A stretch of DNA of 64,000 nucleotides. Source: CAZAFC01 sp964484675. Lineage in GTDB: Bacteria > Patescibacteriota > Saccharimonadia > Saccharimonadales > UBA4665. The stretch spans positions 1-64,000 of the forward strand of contig CAZAFC010000005.1 of NCBI GenBank assembly GCA_964484675.1, read 5' to 3'. Position numbers and translations under genes: made by a program. Position 1 is the first letter of the stretch, and each line of letters starts with the position of its first letter. Under the pieces are notes generated by a model. That model saw nothing but the letters and a program-made list of their open reading frames with translations, did no database searches and was not told the DNA's origin. This document shows, in pieces, positions 1 through 8,667 of this stretch.

Positions 1-55
1 GAACGTAGAGCTTCTCCTTAGGACGGAGTTGTTTTATCCATTGAACTATGGGGGC
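1..55 (-). tRNA. tRNA-Arg (anticodon CCT), 3' part outside window
   Basis: Read on the minus strand, the sequence starts GCCCCCATAGTTCAATGG, a typical acceptor and D-arm. It continues into an anticodon arm CTCC-GTCCTAA-GGAG, whose seven-base loop has T33, anticodon CCT and A37. The variable region and start of the T arm (ACGTTC) follow before the window ends, so the acceptor 3' strand is missing. CCT decodes the rare AGG codon. Confidence 0.85.
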
Positions 56-61
56 GATATG

Positions 62-97
62 GACCGGCGCGGCGAAGTCAGTAAGCCGCACCGGCCC
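62..97 (-). terminator. GC-rich hairpin between ndk and tRNA-Arg
   Basis: Arms ACCGGCGCGGC (63-73) and GCCGCACCGGC (85-95) pair over 11 positions with one G-U. It directly follows the ndk stop codon on the minus strand and ends just before the tRNA. There is no clear U tract, so it may be an ndk terminator or a processing structure on a read-through transcript. Confidence 0.5.
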
Positions 98-108
98 GAA
101 AAGACGGG

Positions 109-669
109 TTATGCGTGCGTAAAGTGCTCGTGCGCAACTTTATATGGCGGCATGAGCTCTTCCGGCTTGAACCAAAGGGCAATCTCGCTCTTTGCCTCGT
201 CCGGCGCGCCCGAGGCGTGCAAAAGGTTGGCGCCGCCCTTGTTGGCAAGTGAAGCTCGTCCCAGTGCTAAGTGTGCGTAATCGCCGCGGATGGTGCCCGG
301 CGCAGAGTCCTTGGGCCCAGTGCTACCGACCATTTTTCGTACAATTTCGACAACGTGATCGCCTTCGAGCACTACGGCAACAACTGGCGAGCTGCGCATG
401 AAATCACGCGTTGCCTTGAGCACTTCTGTTCCGATCTGCTCCTTGGTTTTGTCATAGGTAACGCCCCACTTGTCCCAGTCGGAAGTCGTTTTGCTGCCCA
501 TAATCGGGATAAGATCTTCGGTATAGTGTTTGCTCACTAACTCCTGCGACGGCAGTAGCATTTTCATGCCGACAATCTTAAAACCGACTTTTTCGAATCG
601 ACTTATAATCTCGCCAACAAGCGAGCGTTGTACGGCATCTGGCTTCAGAATAATCAGTGTTCGTTCCAT
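109..669 (-). CDS. ndk: Nucleoside diphosphate kinase
   Basis: Transfers the gamma phosphate of ATP to NDPs through a phosphohistidine, balancing NTP pools in the cytosol. The N-terminus MERTLIILKPDAVQR is the family signature, and NLLHASGAPDEA near residue 150 carries the catalytic histidine. At 186 residues it is longer than the usual 130-150; the extra length lies in an insertion after about residue 50 (GSKTTSDWDKWGVTYD region), as in other long NDKs. It is preceded by a Shine-Dalgarno AAAGGAA and a TATAAT box about 32 bases upstream, so this gene has a real leader. It diverges from the Xer gene. Confidence 0.95.
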   Translation of the reverse strand: MERTLIILKPDAVQRSLVGEIISRFEKVGFKIVGMKMLLPSQELVSKHYTEDLIPIMGSKTTSDWDKWGVTYDKTKEQIGTEVLKATRDFMRSSPVVAVVLEGDHVVEIVRKMVGSTGPKDSAPGTIRGDYAHLALGRASLANKGGANLLHASGAPDEAKSEIALWFKPEELMPPYKVAHEHFTHA

Positions 670-817
670 TGGTTTCCTTTGATTAGTGGTATACCCTCAT
701 ATTATAACAGATTGAAAAACACTTCTCTACTCTGAGAAAAACCAAAAACGTACATTGAGCACAAAAACAGTTCACGTATATTGCACACTAGATAAACAAA
801 AGAGGTATACTAAAGCT

Positions 818-1735
818 ATGTTGTTCAGTAAAGCAAAAACCGACTTCTTGGAATATCTCGAGGTGGAGCAAAACCGTTCGCAAAAGACGATCGAGAATTA
901 CGACCACTATCTGACGCGACTGATTGATTTTGCTGGCCCTGAGCTGAAAGTTGGCGGAATCACACCGGAGCTGGTGCGCAAGTGGCGTCTGTGGCTTAAT
1001 CGACTCGGCACGAATGTGAGCGATGAGCTCCAGAAAACAACGCAAAACTACCACCTCATTGCGCTTCGGGGCTTTCTAAAATTCTGCGCCAAGCGCGATA
1101 TGCCAGCGCTCTCCCCTGACAAAATTGAGCTGGCCCGCACGGTACGCAAGCAAGTCACTTTCCTGAACGAAGACGAGCTGGAGCGCGTATTTGCTCAGCC
1201 GGATTTGTCGAAACTCTCGGGCCTGCGCGACCGTGCCATGCTTGAGCTACTTTTTTCCAGCGGCCTTCGCGTGAGCGAACTCGTGGCGCTTGATCGCGAT
1301 CATATTAATCTCAAGCGGCGGGAATTCATGGTACGCGGTAAGGGGCAAAAGGACCGGCCAATCTTTATTAGCGCCGAGGCCGCCAAGTGGCTTGACCACT
1401 ATCTGCAAAAGCGCGATGACAATACTCGGCCGCTGTTCGTGCGATTTGCCGGACGCAAAACGGTGAATCTTAGCGGCAATTATTACCGACTCACGGCGCG
1501 CAGCATACAGCGACTCGTCGCCAAATATGCACTGCTCGCCGGTATCACGAAGCATGTCAGCCCGCACACCCTGCGCCATTCATTCGCGACAGATTTGTTG
1601 ATGAATGGCGCTGATTTGCGCAGCGTGCAAGCGATGCTTGGCCACAGTAATGTCGCCACTACGCAGATTTATACGCACGTGACTGATCCGCACCTCAAGC
1701 AAATACACGAGCAATTTCACGGCTCGGGCGCATAA
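818..1735 (+). CDS. xerD: Tyrosine recombinase XerC/XerD-like
   Basis: Site-specific recombinase of 305 residues, expected to resolve chromosome dimers at dif. The N-terminal SAM-like core-binding domain (about 1-90) is followed by the catalytic domain: Arg in SSGLRVSELVALD, Lys in VRGKGQKDRP, HTLRH, the second His in MLGHSN, and the nucleophile Tyr in TQIYTHV. An upstream in-frame ATG at 755 would add residues unlike the family. The chosen ATG at 818 has a TATACT box at 806-811 exactly six bases before it and no Shine-Dalgarno, so the mRNA is probably leaderless. XerC and XerD cannot be told apart here; a single Xer is common in reduced genomes. Confidence 0.9.
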   Translation: MLFSKAKTDFLEYLEVEQNRSQKTIENYDHYLTRLIDFAGPELKVGGITPELVRKWRLWLNRLGTNVSDELQKTTQNYHLIALRGFLKFCAKRDMPALSPDKIELARTVRKQVTFLNEDELERVFAQPDLSKLSGLRDRAMLELLFSSGLRVSELVALDRDHINLKRREFMVRGKGQKDRPIFISAEAAKWLDHYLQKRDDNTRPLFVRFAGRKTVNLSGNYYRLTARSIQRLVAKYALLAGITKHVSPHTLRHSFATDLLMNGADLRSVQAMLGHSNVATTQIYTHVTDPHLKQIHEQFHGSGA

Positions 1736-1787
1736 AGACCGAGATTATCCTGGGGAAGTCACATGCGCGCAAAGATCCACTCGGCAA

Positions 1788-2849
1788 CTATGGCTGGCAC
1801 AATGGATTTGTTGAACTGTAGGTGCCGGGCACATTGCTCTTGAAGTAGCCGTCCATCACCGAAAACCGCTTACAAATTGAGTCAGTCGTTTCGAGACCAA
1901 AATCAGGCAGCTGATTGAGCGACGAGCCTTTGAGCGGCACATATACCTGCACACGACGCAGCACATCAGCTGCTTTGCCGGTCGAATCAATAACCGCCAG
2001 CGCATCCTGGAACGGCTGGTTTCCGCTTATTGAAAGTGCGGCATTTTGATAGAGCGAACTCACCCGCATGAAGTACGCATTGCCGCCCAAGCCCGCAAGT
2101 ATGAACGAGCAGCCGGCCGTGTCATTGCACGGCACGAGGCTCAACCGAGTAGTAGCGGCAGACTGATTGCCCGCATAAGTGATCGTTGCGGGCGTACCGC
2201 TGGCGTGCGGCACCAGGAACATCGTCATAGTCGCTGAGCTCAACCCCGCCGTACTCAGTGCGCCGCCGTCGACCGGCACCAGATCGATTCGCAATACGCC
2301 GTAGCCGCACGTCCAAGCGGTAGTCTGGCTAAAAACTCCAGCAGTGCTTGTCGGACAATTTGCCGAAGGTGTGCGCGTATTCGCTTTTGTTTTCCACGTG
2401 AGCGTGAGGCTGCCAAAAGCCGGGCCGCTACTAATAATTGGCACAATAGTAGAAGTAGTGCCGACAGGGTCATATCCGAGCGACTTCGGAGTCGGGTTGA
2501 CCGTAATGCAAGTATACGAAGCGTTGTTGGACAAAGATGCGTTCAGGCCGGCGTATGCTCCCCCGCCGGTGTCTGAGCAGCTCGTCTTCGCGGCGACGGC
2601 CGTACCATTTGCAGTAGCGGTCTGGATAATATGCTGTACGTCGTTGACCCCTGATTCGGCCGCATAAAAAGCTTGTGTACTGAGCTGGCGATCAAGTACT
2701 TGCCGCTGGTTGCGCCGAGCAATCTGCGCAAAACCCAGCACAATCAAGCTCACCACAATCATCAAAATCATCGTGACCATAATCGAAGCAACGCCACGCT
2801 CGTTGCGATGCAAAGATTTGGTTCGATGTGATTGGTACTGTTTACTCAT
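1788..2849 (-). CDS. PilX-like minor pilus assembly protein
   Basis: 353 residues. After a basic N-terminus (about residues 1-22) comes a hydrophobic helix starting RGVASIMVTMILMIVV and continuing into ...FYAAESGVNDV, the PilX N-terminal signature found in proteins of type IV pilus tips. The rest is a Thr/Ser/Gly-rich secreted region. It is the last gene of the minor pilin set. The ATG at 2849 is chosen because AAAGGAG lies six bases upstream; longer in-frame extensions lack a site and overlap the preceding gene. Its role in priming pilus assembly is inferred from family and context. Confidence 0.75.
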   Translation of the reverse strand: MSKQYQSHRTKSLHRNERGVASIMVTMILMIVVSLIVLGFAQIARRNQRQVLDRQLSTQAFYAAESGVNDVQHIIQTATANGTAVAAKTSCSDTGGGAYAGLNASLSNNASYTCITVNPTPKSLGYDPVGTTSTIVPIISSGPAFGSLTLTWKTKANTRTPSANCPTSTAGVFSQTTAWTCGYGVLRIDLVPVDGGALSTAGLSSATMTMFLVPHASGTPATITYAGNQSAATTRLSLVPCNDTAGCSFILAGLGGNAYFMRVSSLYQNAALSISGNQPFQDALAVIDSTGKAADVLRRVQVYVPLKGSSLNQLPDFGLETTDSICKRFSVMDGYFKSNVPGTYSSTNPLCQP

Positions 2850-2869
2850 GATTGCTCCTTTGCCTGCGG

Positions 2870-3544
2870 CTACTGTACTCGTTTCGACACAATGGTGCTC
2901 AGTTCGGAAACGGCGCAATATTGCGAGCCAGCCGAAATGCCGGCGCACGCAGCATTAGCGGCCGTCGGATTCGTGAGCACATCATTGTCGCCGTAGACAA
3001 CTCGCACATCAATTCGGTAAAGATTCGTTGTGCCAATCTGTTGCAGCGATAATTTTGCTAAACGCATGTGTTGATTCATAAGCTCCACGCCGTTGACTGT
3101 CGGCTGATCGAGATAGCCCGCCGCCACGCCACCCGCCGCCGCGCAGTTGGGTACGTGACTTTGCGCAAGCACATGATATGCCTGATTTTGGGTGGCTTGC
3201 GGACTCGTATCGGTCAGCTCCCAGCCGAGCTGATACGCATATTGCGTTTCGCCAATGCAAAAGGCCGTGGAAGTGCCCGGCGAGGGCGCAGAGGCCGGCG
3301 TCTGAGTCACAATGCCGCCATTGAATTGTACGCCCTGCGCAATCGCATCAATAACGCCGCGCGCAATATTTTGGGTGCCTGTTTCGGTCACGCCCTTGTA
3401 GTAGACATTGGCAATCTGAACCATGGCAGTCGAAACAAGCAGCAATACGATTGAAAACACCGTGGTGGCGATAAGCAGCTCTACAACCGTAAAGCCTTTG
3501 TCGCTTGTGCGCTTGCGCTTTTCTCGGCAAAATCTCAAACTCAT
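2870..3544 (-). CDS. Type IV pilus minor pilin (PilW-like)
   Basis: 224 residues with a basic leader ending in KG, then FTVVELLIATTVFSIVLLL: a class III signal for prepilin peptidase cleavage between G and F, with the conserved Glu at mature position 5. The start ATG overlaps the stop of the upstream pilin gene (ATGA), so translation is coupled. The length and position between a PilV-like and a PilX-like protein suggest a PilW-type pseudopilin that helps start pilus polymerisation. Confidence 0.8.
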   Translation of the reverse strand: MSLRFCREKRKRTSDKGFTVVELLIATTVFSIVLLLVSTAMVQIANVYYKGVTETGTQNIARGVIDAIAQGVQFNGGIVTQTPASAPSPGTSTAFCIGETQYAYQLGWELTDTSPQATQNQAYHVLAQSHVPNCAAAGGVAAGYLDQPTVNGVELMNQHMRLAKLSLQQIGTTNLYRIDVRVVYGDNDVLTNPTAANAACAGISAGSQYCAVSELSTIVSKRVQ

Positions 3545-4002
3545 AGTGCTTGGTGCAGCCTATATTGCATAGCGATTGATTCCGTTCCGCCGCCGATAGC
3601 TGGCCATGTCTCTGAAAGCTCAAACGTGTCAGGGTCGCCTGAATGGTGATCGATCTTGATCGTGTATTTTGGCTGACCAGTACCGGGCGAAGCACCCGAA
3701 GCGTCCATGGTGCAAGCGCTGCCTGTCGCCGTGGCGCCATTGACCATACAATACGGCGGAGCCGTGGCTGTGGCGCCAAACAGGCTCGTGGTATTGGTCG
3801 CGGCCACACTTCGGAGTTGCTCGAACTGCCCTTCCACAAGCTTGAGACCGGCCGTCCGCTCCTGGGCATCGCGCGTTGCCTGCAATGCTTTGTTGGTCGT
3901 GATATAGGCACCGCCCAGCACCAAACTGACGATACCAATCGCTACCAGCACCTCAACCAATGTGTCGCCGCGCTGCCCGAGCGCACGCCGCTTTATGTGC
4001 AT
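3541..4002 (-). CDS. Type IV pilus minor pilin (PilV-like)
   Basis: 153 residues. The leader ends QRG, followed by DTLVEVLVAIGIVSLVLGGAY. The first mature residue is Asp rather than the usual Phe or Met, but Glu5 is kept. Its start overlaps the end of the preceding prepilin gene by ten bases and its stop overlaps the next start by four, so the minor pilins form one translationally coupled set. Confidence 0.75.
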   Translation of the reverse strand: MHIKRRALGQRGDTLVEVLVAIGIVSLVLGGAYITTNKALQATRDAQERTAGLKLVEGQFEQLRSVAATNTTSLFGATATAPPYCMVNGATATGSACTMDASGASPGTGQPKYTIKIDHHSGDPDTFELSETWPAIGGGTESIAMQYRLHQAL

Positions 4003-4811
4003 GTTTGGTTCCCTTTAATACTTAAGTTTACACCAAGTGTGCGCCCTGAACCACCAATTGTCAGCAAGCCCGATTGCTGTGTTGTGCCGCTGACCAAACA
4101 AATCTGAATTCCGCTCGCCGGATCTTGCGTACTCGACCCGAGGTTGTTATTCACGGCGGTTGCCATCTGCGCCGTCGTCATGCCGAGCGAGGTATTGTCC
4201 ACTGGTATTGCATCAACTTGCAACGAGCCCGTAACCAGCCCGTTCGTCGCAGTCGAACTGGCCACCGACGCCATAAAAGCAATCGCGCCGGCTGACTGCC
4301 CACCATTGTAGTGAATCCACTTGGTCGTGATGCCGTTCTCAAGCAAATCAGTCGTTAACGCACCACTAATGTTCGTCGGCACGACGGTAGGAAATGCCGA
4401 GCTGAGACTCGTAACCGTATCTCCAGAGGCGTCATTCTGATTGCCTGCGACAGTCAGCACAGACAGTTGCTCTGGGTCGTTCGTGCCTGTTGCAAACTGC
4501 ACCACCTTACCCAAGAAAATACAGCCGCTATTTGTCCCTTGGCTGTTTTGAACAATAGTAGAAAAAGACGGCCCCGATGGCGTTTGCGTGCAGCTAAAAT
4601 TATTCGCATCCGGAAAATACCCAGACGAAACTTCGTTAATAATCTGCTGGAGCTGGACTTGAGCGTCACGAATACCCTGGTTGAATTGGGTCTGCCGCTG
4701 CTTGCCGCTTATGAAAAACGACGCGATAAGGAAAATCATGCCGGAAATAGCCAACACAATCATGACTTCAAGAATTGTAAAACCGCGCGACCGATCTTCG
4801 CCACCCTTCAT
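3993..4811 (-). CDS. Type IV prepilin-like protein
   Basis: 272 residues: short leader MKGGEDRSRG, then FTILEVMIVLAISGMIFLIA, a typical prepilin helix with Glu5. The globular part is Ser/Thr/Asn rich with cysteines in SCTQTP, SGCIF and near the C-terminus (NQTCT), which may form disulfides outside the membrane. A longer reading with upstream ATGs is possible, but the ATG at 4811 has TATACT at 4819-4824, seven bases upstream, suggesting a leaderless mRNA that starts the minor pilin operon separately from pilD. Confidence 0.75.
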   Translation of the reverse strand: MKGGEDRSRGFTILEVMIVLAISGMIFLIASFFISGKQRQTQFNQGIRDAQVQLQQIINEVSSGYFPDANNFSCTQTPSGPSFSTIVQNSQGTNSGCIFLGKVVQFATGTNDPEQLSVLTVAGNQNDASGDTVTSLSSAFPTVVPTNISGALTTDLLENGITTKWIHYNGGQSAGAIAFMASVASSTATNGLVTGSLQVDAIPVDNTSLGMTTAQMATAVNNNLGSSTQDPASGIQICLVSGTTQQSGLLTIGGSGRTLGVNLSIKGNQTCT

Positions 4812-4836
4812 GTGCACCAGTATAGCATAAGCGTGT

Positions 4837-5688
4837 TTACGCATAAACAAATTGTTCATACCATTGCATAATAGTGGCGCCAAATAGCACGACAAGAACA
4901 AGCCCGAGTATCAAAAACGGTCCAAACGGAATCATCGTCTTGCGGCCAGTTTTGTCTCGTATCATCGGGGGGATCGCCGCCGCAAGTCCGCTGAGCGAAG
5001 CAAACAACAGCACCAAACAACCGCGGCTCGCACTGCCGGCCAGCGCGCCAAGTACAATACCCAGCTTCACATCGCCGCCGCCGATCCATGTGCCGTTCGA
5101 CAGCAAAAAAAGTATGTAAAACACGCCTGCAACCATGAAAATCCCCAGTGCTGCGTCTATCAGAATACGCCAGCTCGCACCGTAAGCGACCTTTTCGACA
5201 ATCACTTGCATGAGGCTCAGACCAATCAAGGGGAGCACAATTTCGTTTGGCAGCGTAAGCCAGCGAAAATCATAGATTGCCAGTGTCACAAACCCCACCA
5301 AAAACACCAGCCACAGCACAAAAGCAAACAAGCCAAAATCATGCAAAGGCAACGGCCACGCCCAATAAGACACCGCAAACAGCACCGGCATTGCCAGCTC
5401 GGGTAACGGCGTATCGGGGATCGGCGTCCGGCAATACCGGCACTTGCCACGAAGCAGCAGCCAGCTCAGCACCGGCACGAGATCCCTGGCCGCCAACACA
5501 TGGTGACAATGGGGGCATTCAGATCGCCCACGCACGATCGACAATCGATTGAGCTCGGCTTGTTGCTTTTTCGTGAGCTTCTTGCCTCGATCAAGCAAAA
5601 GCCGGCGACGTTCATGCAGCCGCCACGCCAACGCGTTCGCAAAGCTCCCCCACGCCAATCCAAAAACAATAAGCAGAAGCGCTACCAT
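4837..5688 (-). CDS. pilD: Prepilin peptidase / N-methyltransferase
   Basis: Membrane aspartic protease that cleaves prepilin leaders and methylates the new N-terminus; 283 residues with about seven membrane segments. The N-terminal cytoplasmic domain has the zinc cysteines CPHC and CRYC, intact here in contrast to several other zinc sites in this window. The catalytic aspartates lie in YDFRWLTLPN and GGGDVKLG. It stands between the main pilin and the minor pilin operon, its likely substrates. Confidence 0.93.
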   Translation of the reverse strand: MVALLLIVFGLAWGSFANALAWRLHERRRLLLDRGKKLTKKQQAELNRLSIVRGRSECPHCHHVLAARDLVPVLSWLLLRGKCRYCRTPIPDTPLPELAMPVLFAVSYWAWPLPLHDFGLFAFVLWLVFLVGFVTLAIYDFRWLTLPNEIVLPLIGLSLMQVIVEKVAYGASWRILIDAALGIFMVAGVFYILFLLSNGTWIGGGDVKLGIVLGALAGSASRGCLVLLFASLSGLAAAIPPMIRDKTGRKTMIPFGPFLILGLVLVVLFGATIMQWYEQFVYA

Positions 5689-5727
5689 CGTGCCCCTATC
5701 GTATCACATGCTCGTCAAACCAATGGG

Positions 5728-5763
5728 CAAAAAGAGAAACGAGCCCCCTCACAAGGCTCGTTT
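5728..5763 (-). terminator. Rho-independent terminator of the major pilin gene
   Basis: On the minus strand AAACGAGCC (5763-5755) pairs perfectly with GGCTCGTTT (5745-5737), then CTCTTTTT follows. It lies about 30 bases after the pilin stop and would isolate the highly expressed pilin from pilD. Confidence 0.85.
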
Positions 5764-5791
5764 GCTCTGGTTGAAACTGTCGCTCGCCTAA

Positions 5792-6286
5792 CTAATTGGC
5801 GCTCAGGCAGTTGCCCGTGTATCCACCGCCTGACGTTTCGACGGAATATTGGAGAGCGATCTGTCGGCTCGTGCCAGCTACGGTTGCGCCGCTCGTACCA
5901 CAGGTGGCGCCAGTTACAATCTGGACTTCATCTTGGCCAGTCAGCGCTGACTGTACTGCTGTCGATGTAATGGTCAACGTGTTTGCAGCGACTGTCGTGC
6001 CAGAGGTTAACGAGTATTGGCTGAGCTTGCCGGCACTGTTCAAGATGGTGGTGCCGTCTGCTGCAGACGCAGGCAATGTGCCGTTATTGTTCGATACGAA
6101 CTCAGTTACTGCGTTGCCGATGCGCGAAGCGTCGTTCTTGCGCGCAGTGTTGCGCTGACTGCGCTGGAGAGCTGGCACGGCCAAGAACACAATTAACATG
6201 ATCAAGCCGGCAATCGCCAACACAATCAAGACTTCGATGATCGTAAAGCCGCCCTCTTGTCTACGTTTCTGTAATTTTTGTAGCAT
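5792..6286 (-). CDS. pilA: Major type IV pilin candidate
   Basis: 164 residues. The leader ends EGG and is cleaved before FTIIEVLIVLAIAGLIMLIV, a canonical pilin helix with Glu5. The C-terminal region has two cysteines (ATCGTS and GNCLSAN) that probably close the D-region disulfide loop. It has its own consensus promoter (6328-6356), an AGGGGG ribosome site and a strong terminator, unlike the other pil genes; this suggests high expression, hence the main pilin rather than a minor one. Confidence 0.8.
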   Translation of the reverse strand: MLQKLQKRRQEGGFTIIEVLIVLAIAGLIMLIVFLAVPALQRSQRNTARKNDASRIGNAVTEFVSNNNGTLPASAADGTTILNSAGKLSQYSLTSGTTVAANTLTITSTAVQSALTGQDEVQIVTGATCGTSGATVAGTSRQIALQYSVETSGGGYTGNCLSAN

Positions 6287-6327
6287 TGCAAATGCCCCCT
6301 TTGCCTATGTTTTATGCTTATGCTTGG

Positions 6328-6356
6328 ATGATACGGATAATTGCCAAAAAATGCAA
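6328..6356 (-). promoter_or_regulatory. Consensus promoter of the pilin gene
   Basis: TTGCAT (6356-6351), a 17-base spacer, then TATCAT (6333-6328) on the minus strand. The transcript would start about 40 bases before the pilin ATG, leaving room for its AGGGGG ribosome binding site. Confidence 0.7.
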
Positions 6357-6368
6357 GGGCGGTTCTCC

Positions 6369-7589
6369 CTAGTTGCCCACAAACGACGAACCGGCCAAGC
6401 TGTAAATCGGCAATAGTACCGCCGCCACGATAATAAACGCCACGATACCTAGCACTACCATCAGTACCGGCTCAATAATCGTCGAGATAGATTTCACTTC
6501 GTCGTCGACTTCGCGCTCATAATAAGTCGCGGCCTTGTCGAGCATCTGCTCAAGCGAGCCAGATTGCTCACCGATGCGGATCATATTTGGCACGAGGCTC
6601 AGGAAATTCGGGTCGTTTTGCAGCGAGTCCGACAGCGCCTTGCCGCCTTTGACCTTATCAGATGCGCGAGCAATTGATTCTTCAATGTGCACGTTGTTCA
6701 CTGCTCGACCGGTGATGTCAAGCACCTGGATGAGCGGCACGCCGCTGGCCACAAGCGTCATTGCTGTTCGCGAAAAACGCGCCATGTACATTTTCATGAA
6801 AAGCGTACCGATCGGCCATGCCTTCATCTTGAGCCGGTCGATTGTTCGCTTGCCGCCAAGCGTGCTTGCCCAGCGTGAACCGAGAAAAATCATCAACGCG
6901 AGCACCAGAACCACCACCCACCACTGGTGGATAATAAACTCGGCAATCGCCAGAAGCATGCGCGTTATCAGTGGCAGCGACGCGCCCGGCAGGCCATCAT
7001 AGAGCGTCTTTACCTGAGGCAAAACCTTGACGATCATAAATCCAACCACTGCGACCATAACAATCAAAACCACGATCGGATAGATCATCGCGCCGCGGAT
7101 TTTGCTTGTTAGTTCGGCGTCTTTTTCTTGCTGAATCGCCAGGCGCTCGAGCGCTTTGTCCAGCGTACCCGACGCTTCGCCGGCGGCGATCAAATTCACG
7201 TACACCGTGTTGAACGCTTCGGCATGCTTGGCCATCGCGGCCGACAGCGCCTGCCCGGCCTCAACGTCAGCAATGACCTGGCTAATAACCACCTTGAAGG
7301 TTTTGTTTTCGGTCTGCTGATTGACATTGCGCAAGGACTGCACCAGCGGCAAACCAGCGTTCACCAGCGTGGAAAGCTGGCGCGAAAAGAGAACTTTATC
7401 CTTAGCCTTGATGCGATTGAAGCGTTTGCGAAAGCCAGTCGCGGCTTTTTCGTCCAGCTTAATTTCAATCGGCACTAAACCCTCTTTGTGAATCAAGCGG
7501 GCCGCAGCCTGCTCACTGTCGGCCTGAACCTGCGCTTTGACGTAGCCGCCAGTATTCGGATCGCGCGCAGTGTACTTATATGAAAGCAT
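6369..7589 (-). CDS. pilC: Type IV pilus inner-membrane platform protein
   Basis: 406 residues, T2SSF/GspF family. Two repeated cytoplasmic helical domains (about 70-190 and 270-390) each precede membrane segments (for example IYPIVVLIVMVAVVGFMIV and VLMVVLGIVAFIIVAAVLL). It anchors the PilB and PilT motors and is thought to guide pilin insertion. It starts one base after the pilT stop. Confidence 0.93.
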   Translation of the reverse strand: MLSYKYTARDPNTGGYVKAQVQADSEQAAARLIHKEGLVPIEIKLDEKAATGFRKRFNRIKAKDKVLFSRQLSTLVNAGLPLVQSLRNVNQQTENKTFKVVISQVIADVEAGQALSAAMAKHAEAFNTVYVNLIAAGEASGTLDKALERLAIQQEKDAELTSKIRGAMIYPIVVLIVMVAVVGFMIVKVLPQVKTLYDGLPGASLPLITRMLLAIAEFIIHQWWVVVLVLALMIFLGSRWASTLGGKRTIDRLKMKAWPIGTLFMKMYMARFSRTAMTLVASGVPLIQVLDITGRAVNNVHIEESIARASDKVKGGKALSDSLQNDPNFLSLVPNMIRIGEQSGSLEQMLDKAATYYEREVDDEVKSISTIIEPVLMVVLGIVAFIIVAAVLLPIYSLAGSSFVGN

Positions 7590-7590
7590 C

Positions 7591-8658
7591 CTAGCCTCTC
7601 ATCAACCGATCCAGCTCGTCGACATCCACGGCGTAATTCCGTGCTTCTTCGTAGCTCACTGTGCCGGCATGCACAAGCGCGGCCAACGTTTTGTCCATGG
7701 ACTGCATGCCAAATTCCGCGCCGGTCTGGATAACTGCCTCGAGCTGGTGAGTTTTTCCCTCGCGAATAATGTTGCGGACGGCCGGGGTAGCGACCAAAAT
7801 TTCAGCGGCAGCGATTCGCCCGCCGCCGATCGCCGGGATGAGCCGCTGCGACACAATCGCCATCAAAATGTTACTCAGCTGCGAACGAATCTGCGCTTGC
7901 TGGTGCGGCGGAAACACATCAATCATGCGGTCGATACTCTGAGCCGCCGAGTTGGTATGCAGCGTTGCAAATACAAGATGGCCAGTTTCGGCGATGGTGA
8001 TAGCCGAGGCGATTGTCTCGAGGTCACGCATCTCGCCGATCAGCACCACGTCCGGGTCCTCACGCAATGCCGAGCGAAGTGCTGCCGAGAACGAATACGT
8101 GTCATAATGCACTTCACGCTGGACAATGACCGAGCGCTTGGATTTGTGCGTGTATTCAATCGGATCTTCAATTGTCAAAATGTGCTCAGCGCGCTCTTGA
8201 TTGATTCGGTGAATCATCGAAGCAAGTGTCGTCGACTTACCCGAGCCGGTTGGACCCGTCACAAGCACCAAACCACGTGGATAACTGGCAAACTTCGACA
8301 CAATCGGCGGTAAGCCGAGCTGCTCAATCGTTAACATCTCGTTGGGAATCAGGCGCAACGCAGCAGCAAGATTGCCACGCTCATGAAAAGCATTCACGCG
8401 GAATCGCCCGAGATCACCGAAGGCAAAACTAAAGTCAAACTCTTTATCTTTGAGCAGAATTTCTTTTTGATCTTCATCAAGAATCGCGAACACCAGTGTC
8501 TCGACCGCTTCGTCGCTCAGCACCTCGGCGCCGGTAATCGGCGTCAGCGAGCCATCAATACGCAGAATCGGCGGCAACCCCACTTGCAGATGCAAGTCAG
8601 ATGCTTTCTTTTTGATCACCTCTTCCAGTAGTATTTCGATTCTTGGCTGCACTTGCAT
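7591..8658 (-). CDS. pilT: Type IV pilus retraction ATPase
   Basis: Hexameric ATPase of 355 residues that depolymerises pili, giving twitching motility or pulling. It has Walker A GPTGSGKST near residue 138, the Asp box EDPIEYTHKS, Walker B VVLIGEMRDLET and the His box TGHLVFATLHT. Its length and lack of the long N-terminal domain separate it from PilB. It follows pilB by nine bases in the same operon. Confidence 0.95.
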   Translation of the reverse strand: MQVQPRIEILLEEVIKKKASDLHLQVGLPPILRIDGSLTPITGAEVLSDEAVETLVFAILDEDQKEILLKDKEFDFSFAFGDLGRFRVNAFHERGNLAAALRLIPNEMLTIEQLGLPPIVSKFASYPRGLVLVTGPTGSGKSTTLASMIHRINQERAEHILTIEDPIEYTHKSKRSVIVQREVHYDTYSFSAALRSALREDPDVVLIGEMRDLETIASAITIAETGHLVFATLHTNSAAQSIDRMIDVFPPHQQAQIRSQLSNILMAIVSQRLIPAIGGGRIAAAEILVATPAVRNIIREGKTHQLEAVIQTGAEFGMQSMDKTLAALVHAGTVSYEEARNYAVDVDELDRLMRG

Positions 8659-8667
8659 TCCACCCTC